A stretch of 32,942 nucleotides of DNA. Origin: Acidimicrobiia bacterium. GTDB taxonomy: Bacteria; Actinomycetota; Acidimicrobiia; Spongiisociales; UBA11373. The notes below the pieces were generated by a model. The model did no database searches. It had not been told where the DNA came from and saw only the letters and a program-made list of their open reading frames with translations. The stretch covers positions 1 through 32,942 of the forward strand of contig JAJCYA010000022.1 of NCBI GenBank assembly GCA_029263095.1, read 5' to 3'. This document shows, one piece after another, positions 32,051-32,942 of this stretch. How positions within the stretch are numbered: the first letter of the stretch is position 1; each line of letters starts with the position of its first letter. The position numbers and the translations under genes are program-made.

Positions 32051-32096
32051 GGGGACAATGTACAGACGTCAAGTGGTACGCGTCGCCAGCTTCTGG

Positions 32097-32127
32097 TGAC
32101 CTTTACGAGCCCTGGAGGATGGAGCGG
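32097..32127. repeat. Imperfect 31-bp direct repeat, copy 1
   Basis: It matches 32799-32829 at 26 of 31 positions, sharing TTTACGAGC and GGATGGAGCGG. It lies 5 nt past the stop codon of the adenylyltransferase-like gene. Confidence 0.65.
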
Positions 32128-32132
32128 TGCTG

Positions 32133-32732
32133 CTACTGGGTGAGGCGGAAGAGCCGTTGCCAATTGTGCCCAGCCTCCAGATGGGTTCTCAGGCGCTGCT
32201 GCGCGTTTGCGCCAAGCATCGGGATCACCTGCTCGGCATCGTGGTCGTCCTTGGGTCCGGGGTTCTTGCTCTTGAACAGCAACAGGAGTTCGGGGGCGAG
32301 GTAGGGCACACCCTTAGGTGAAAGAAGGACGGCCTCGCCCCAGGGCAGTGACCACGATGGATCGCGTCGATAGACCCATCGTTCATCGTCTCCGCTGCCG
32401 ATAGTGAGGTCGAACGCCCACGCTTCCCCCGGGGTTCTGCGTGCCCAGACATTGTTCTCGTGCCGTTCCGCCGAGAGCGGTCGACCAGCCCACCCCGATA
32501 GGCGACCCGCAGAAGAGATAAGAAGATCCCAGCCGCTCAGCCACCCGTGAACCGAGGGTGCCTGCGTACGGGTGATACCGATATCGAGATCGGTATGTGC
32601 CCGCCACGCCTGGTTTGTGTGGAGTTCGAGGGCATGGCCACCGCTTATCCACCACCGAAATGGGGCATTGAGAAAGAGATCAACCGCTTCGCCAACCGAA
32701 AGAGGCTCCCAGATGTGATGATCGTTCGCCAT
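32133..32732 (-). CDS. Aminoglycoside adenylyltransferase-like nucleotidyltransferase
   Basis: This 199-aa protein resembles ANT(2'')/PF10706-type enzymes. FRWWISGGHALELHT (25-39) carries the Gly-Gly loop, and RAHTDLDIGI (44-53) carries the catalytic pair Asp48/Asp50. Further on, LLLFKSKNPGPKDDHDAEQVIPML matches the conserved K-x-K-N-x-x-x-K-D-x-x-D block of this group. Most chromosomal members have no proven substrate, so resistance is possible but not shown. ATG 32732 starts the protein. It is flanked by imperfect direct repeats, each just 3' of a minus-strand gene, suggesting cassette-like gain or duplication. Confidence 0.78.
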   Translation of the reverse strand: MANDHHIWEPLSVGEAVDLFLNAPFRWWISGGHALELHTNQAWRAHTDLDIGITRTQAPSVHGWLSGWDLLISSAGRLSGWAGRPLSAERHENNVWARRTPGEAWAFDLTIGSGDDERWVYRRDPSWSLPWGEAVLLSPKGVPYLAPELLLLFKSKNPGPKDDHDAEQVIPMLGANAQQRLRTHLEAGHNWQRLFRLTQ

Positions 32733-32798
32733 TGGACGGAGCGTAGGACTTCGGTATCCAGGTATCGCTGTCTTCCGGCGACGCCCCTAATCCTCTGA

Positions 32799-32829
32799 TG
32801 ACATTTACGAGCAGCGGGGGATGGAGCGG
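32799..32829. repeat. Imperfect 31-bp direct repeat, copy 2
   Basis: See copy 1 at 32097-32127. This copy lies 8 nt past the stop codon of the partial gene at the right edge. Confidence 0.65.
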
Positions 32830-32837
32830 CGATGTTC

Positions 32838-32942
32838 TCAGCGGATCCGCTCGAAGATGAAGGCGAAGGCTGGCTTCGTGTAGGCGATGCCCCGACCGCG
32901 CTTCAGCATCATCTCGCGGGTGATATCGATCTCAGCTTTGGG
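32838..32942 (-). CDS. C-terminal end of an unknown protein, cut by window edge
   Basis: The last 34 codons of a minus-strand gene read TREMMLKRGRGIAYTKPAF and end FERIR before the TGA at 32838-32840. The composition and codon use are gene-like. The fragment is too short to name. The rest lies right of the window. Confidence 0.6.
   Translation of the reverse strand, partial: PKAEIDITREMMLKRGRGIAYTKPAFAFIFERIR

Noticed and set aside
32097-32829. Integron attC sites next to the adenylyltransferase-like gene
   Set aside because: I could not find the GTTRRRY/RYYYAAC core pair or an attC-like fold in either repeat, so I left it as an unclassified direct repeat.

Overview
The window looks like a chromosomal segment of a high-GC Gram-positive bacterium (Actinomycetota). 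An Acidimicrobiia-type MAG is my best guess, but that is inference only. The evidence is high GC, third-codon-position GC bias and gene order. The series rplM-rpsI-glmM ... glmS ... nnr-alr-tsaE-tsaB-rimI-tsaD-groES-groEL follows the order I know from Mycobacterium tuberculosis (Rv3443c to Rv3417c). Extra genes are inserted between these anchors.

Bases 1-5100 are accessory and patchy. At the left edge is the first 12 codons of an IS110-like transposase with its upstream end. A TetR regulator follows, divergent from a DUF998 membrane protein, then an unrecognised cytosolic protein and the frameshifted remains of a small membrane protein. Next is an XRE/nucleotidyltransferase pair resembling a toxin-antitoxin module. 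It has a clear palindromic operator and is flanked by a 19-bp direct repeat. A zinc-ribbon membrane protein without a normal start codon ends this part.

Bases 5100-9600 (minus strand) are central metabolism: threonine ammonia-lyase, then a tight cluster of a DUF2090 aldolase-like protein, a PPi-type phosphofructokinase and an ATP-type phosphofructokinase.

Bases 9590-19800 (mostly plus strand) hold rplM-rpsI, glmM, a secreted beta-helix lipoprotein (minus strand), glmS, acpS, serB, serA and a DUF368 polyprenyl-phosphate translocase-like protein (minus strand). The RNA immediately upstream of glmS matches the glmS ribozyme in conserved blocks and in helices P1, P2, P3, P4 and the P4-proximal hairpin. 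This means glucosamine-6-phosphate probably controls its own synthesis by mRNA self-cleavage. I consider it the most notable signal in the window.

Bases 19980-29950 hold a VOC protein and then one long, tightly overlapped plus-strand operon: nnr, alr, P1 peptidase, family-4 UDG, tsaE, tsaB, rimI, tsaD and an M50 protease. Seven of its eight gene junctions are 4-nt overlaps (ATGA, GTGA or CTGA). It links wall D-alanine supply, NAD(P)HX repair, uracil repair and the tRNA t6A pathway. The groES-groEL operon follows, with a CIRCE operator in front and a strong hairpin terminator behind.

Bases 29950-30425 are gene-free and carry a cluster of repeat modules with different hairpin stems and a shared G-rich tail. 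The right end (30425-32942) is accessory again: a GNAT acetyltransferase, a NUDIX CoA-pyrophosphatase-like enzyme, a small lipoprotein, an aminoglycoside-adenylyltransferase-like protein between imperfect direct repeats, and a truncated unknown gene.
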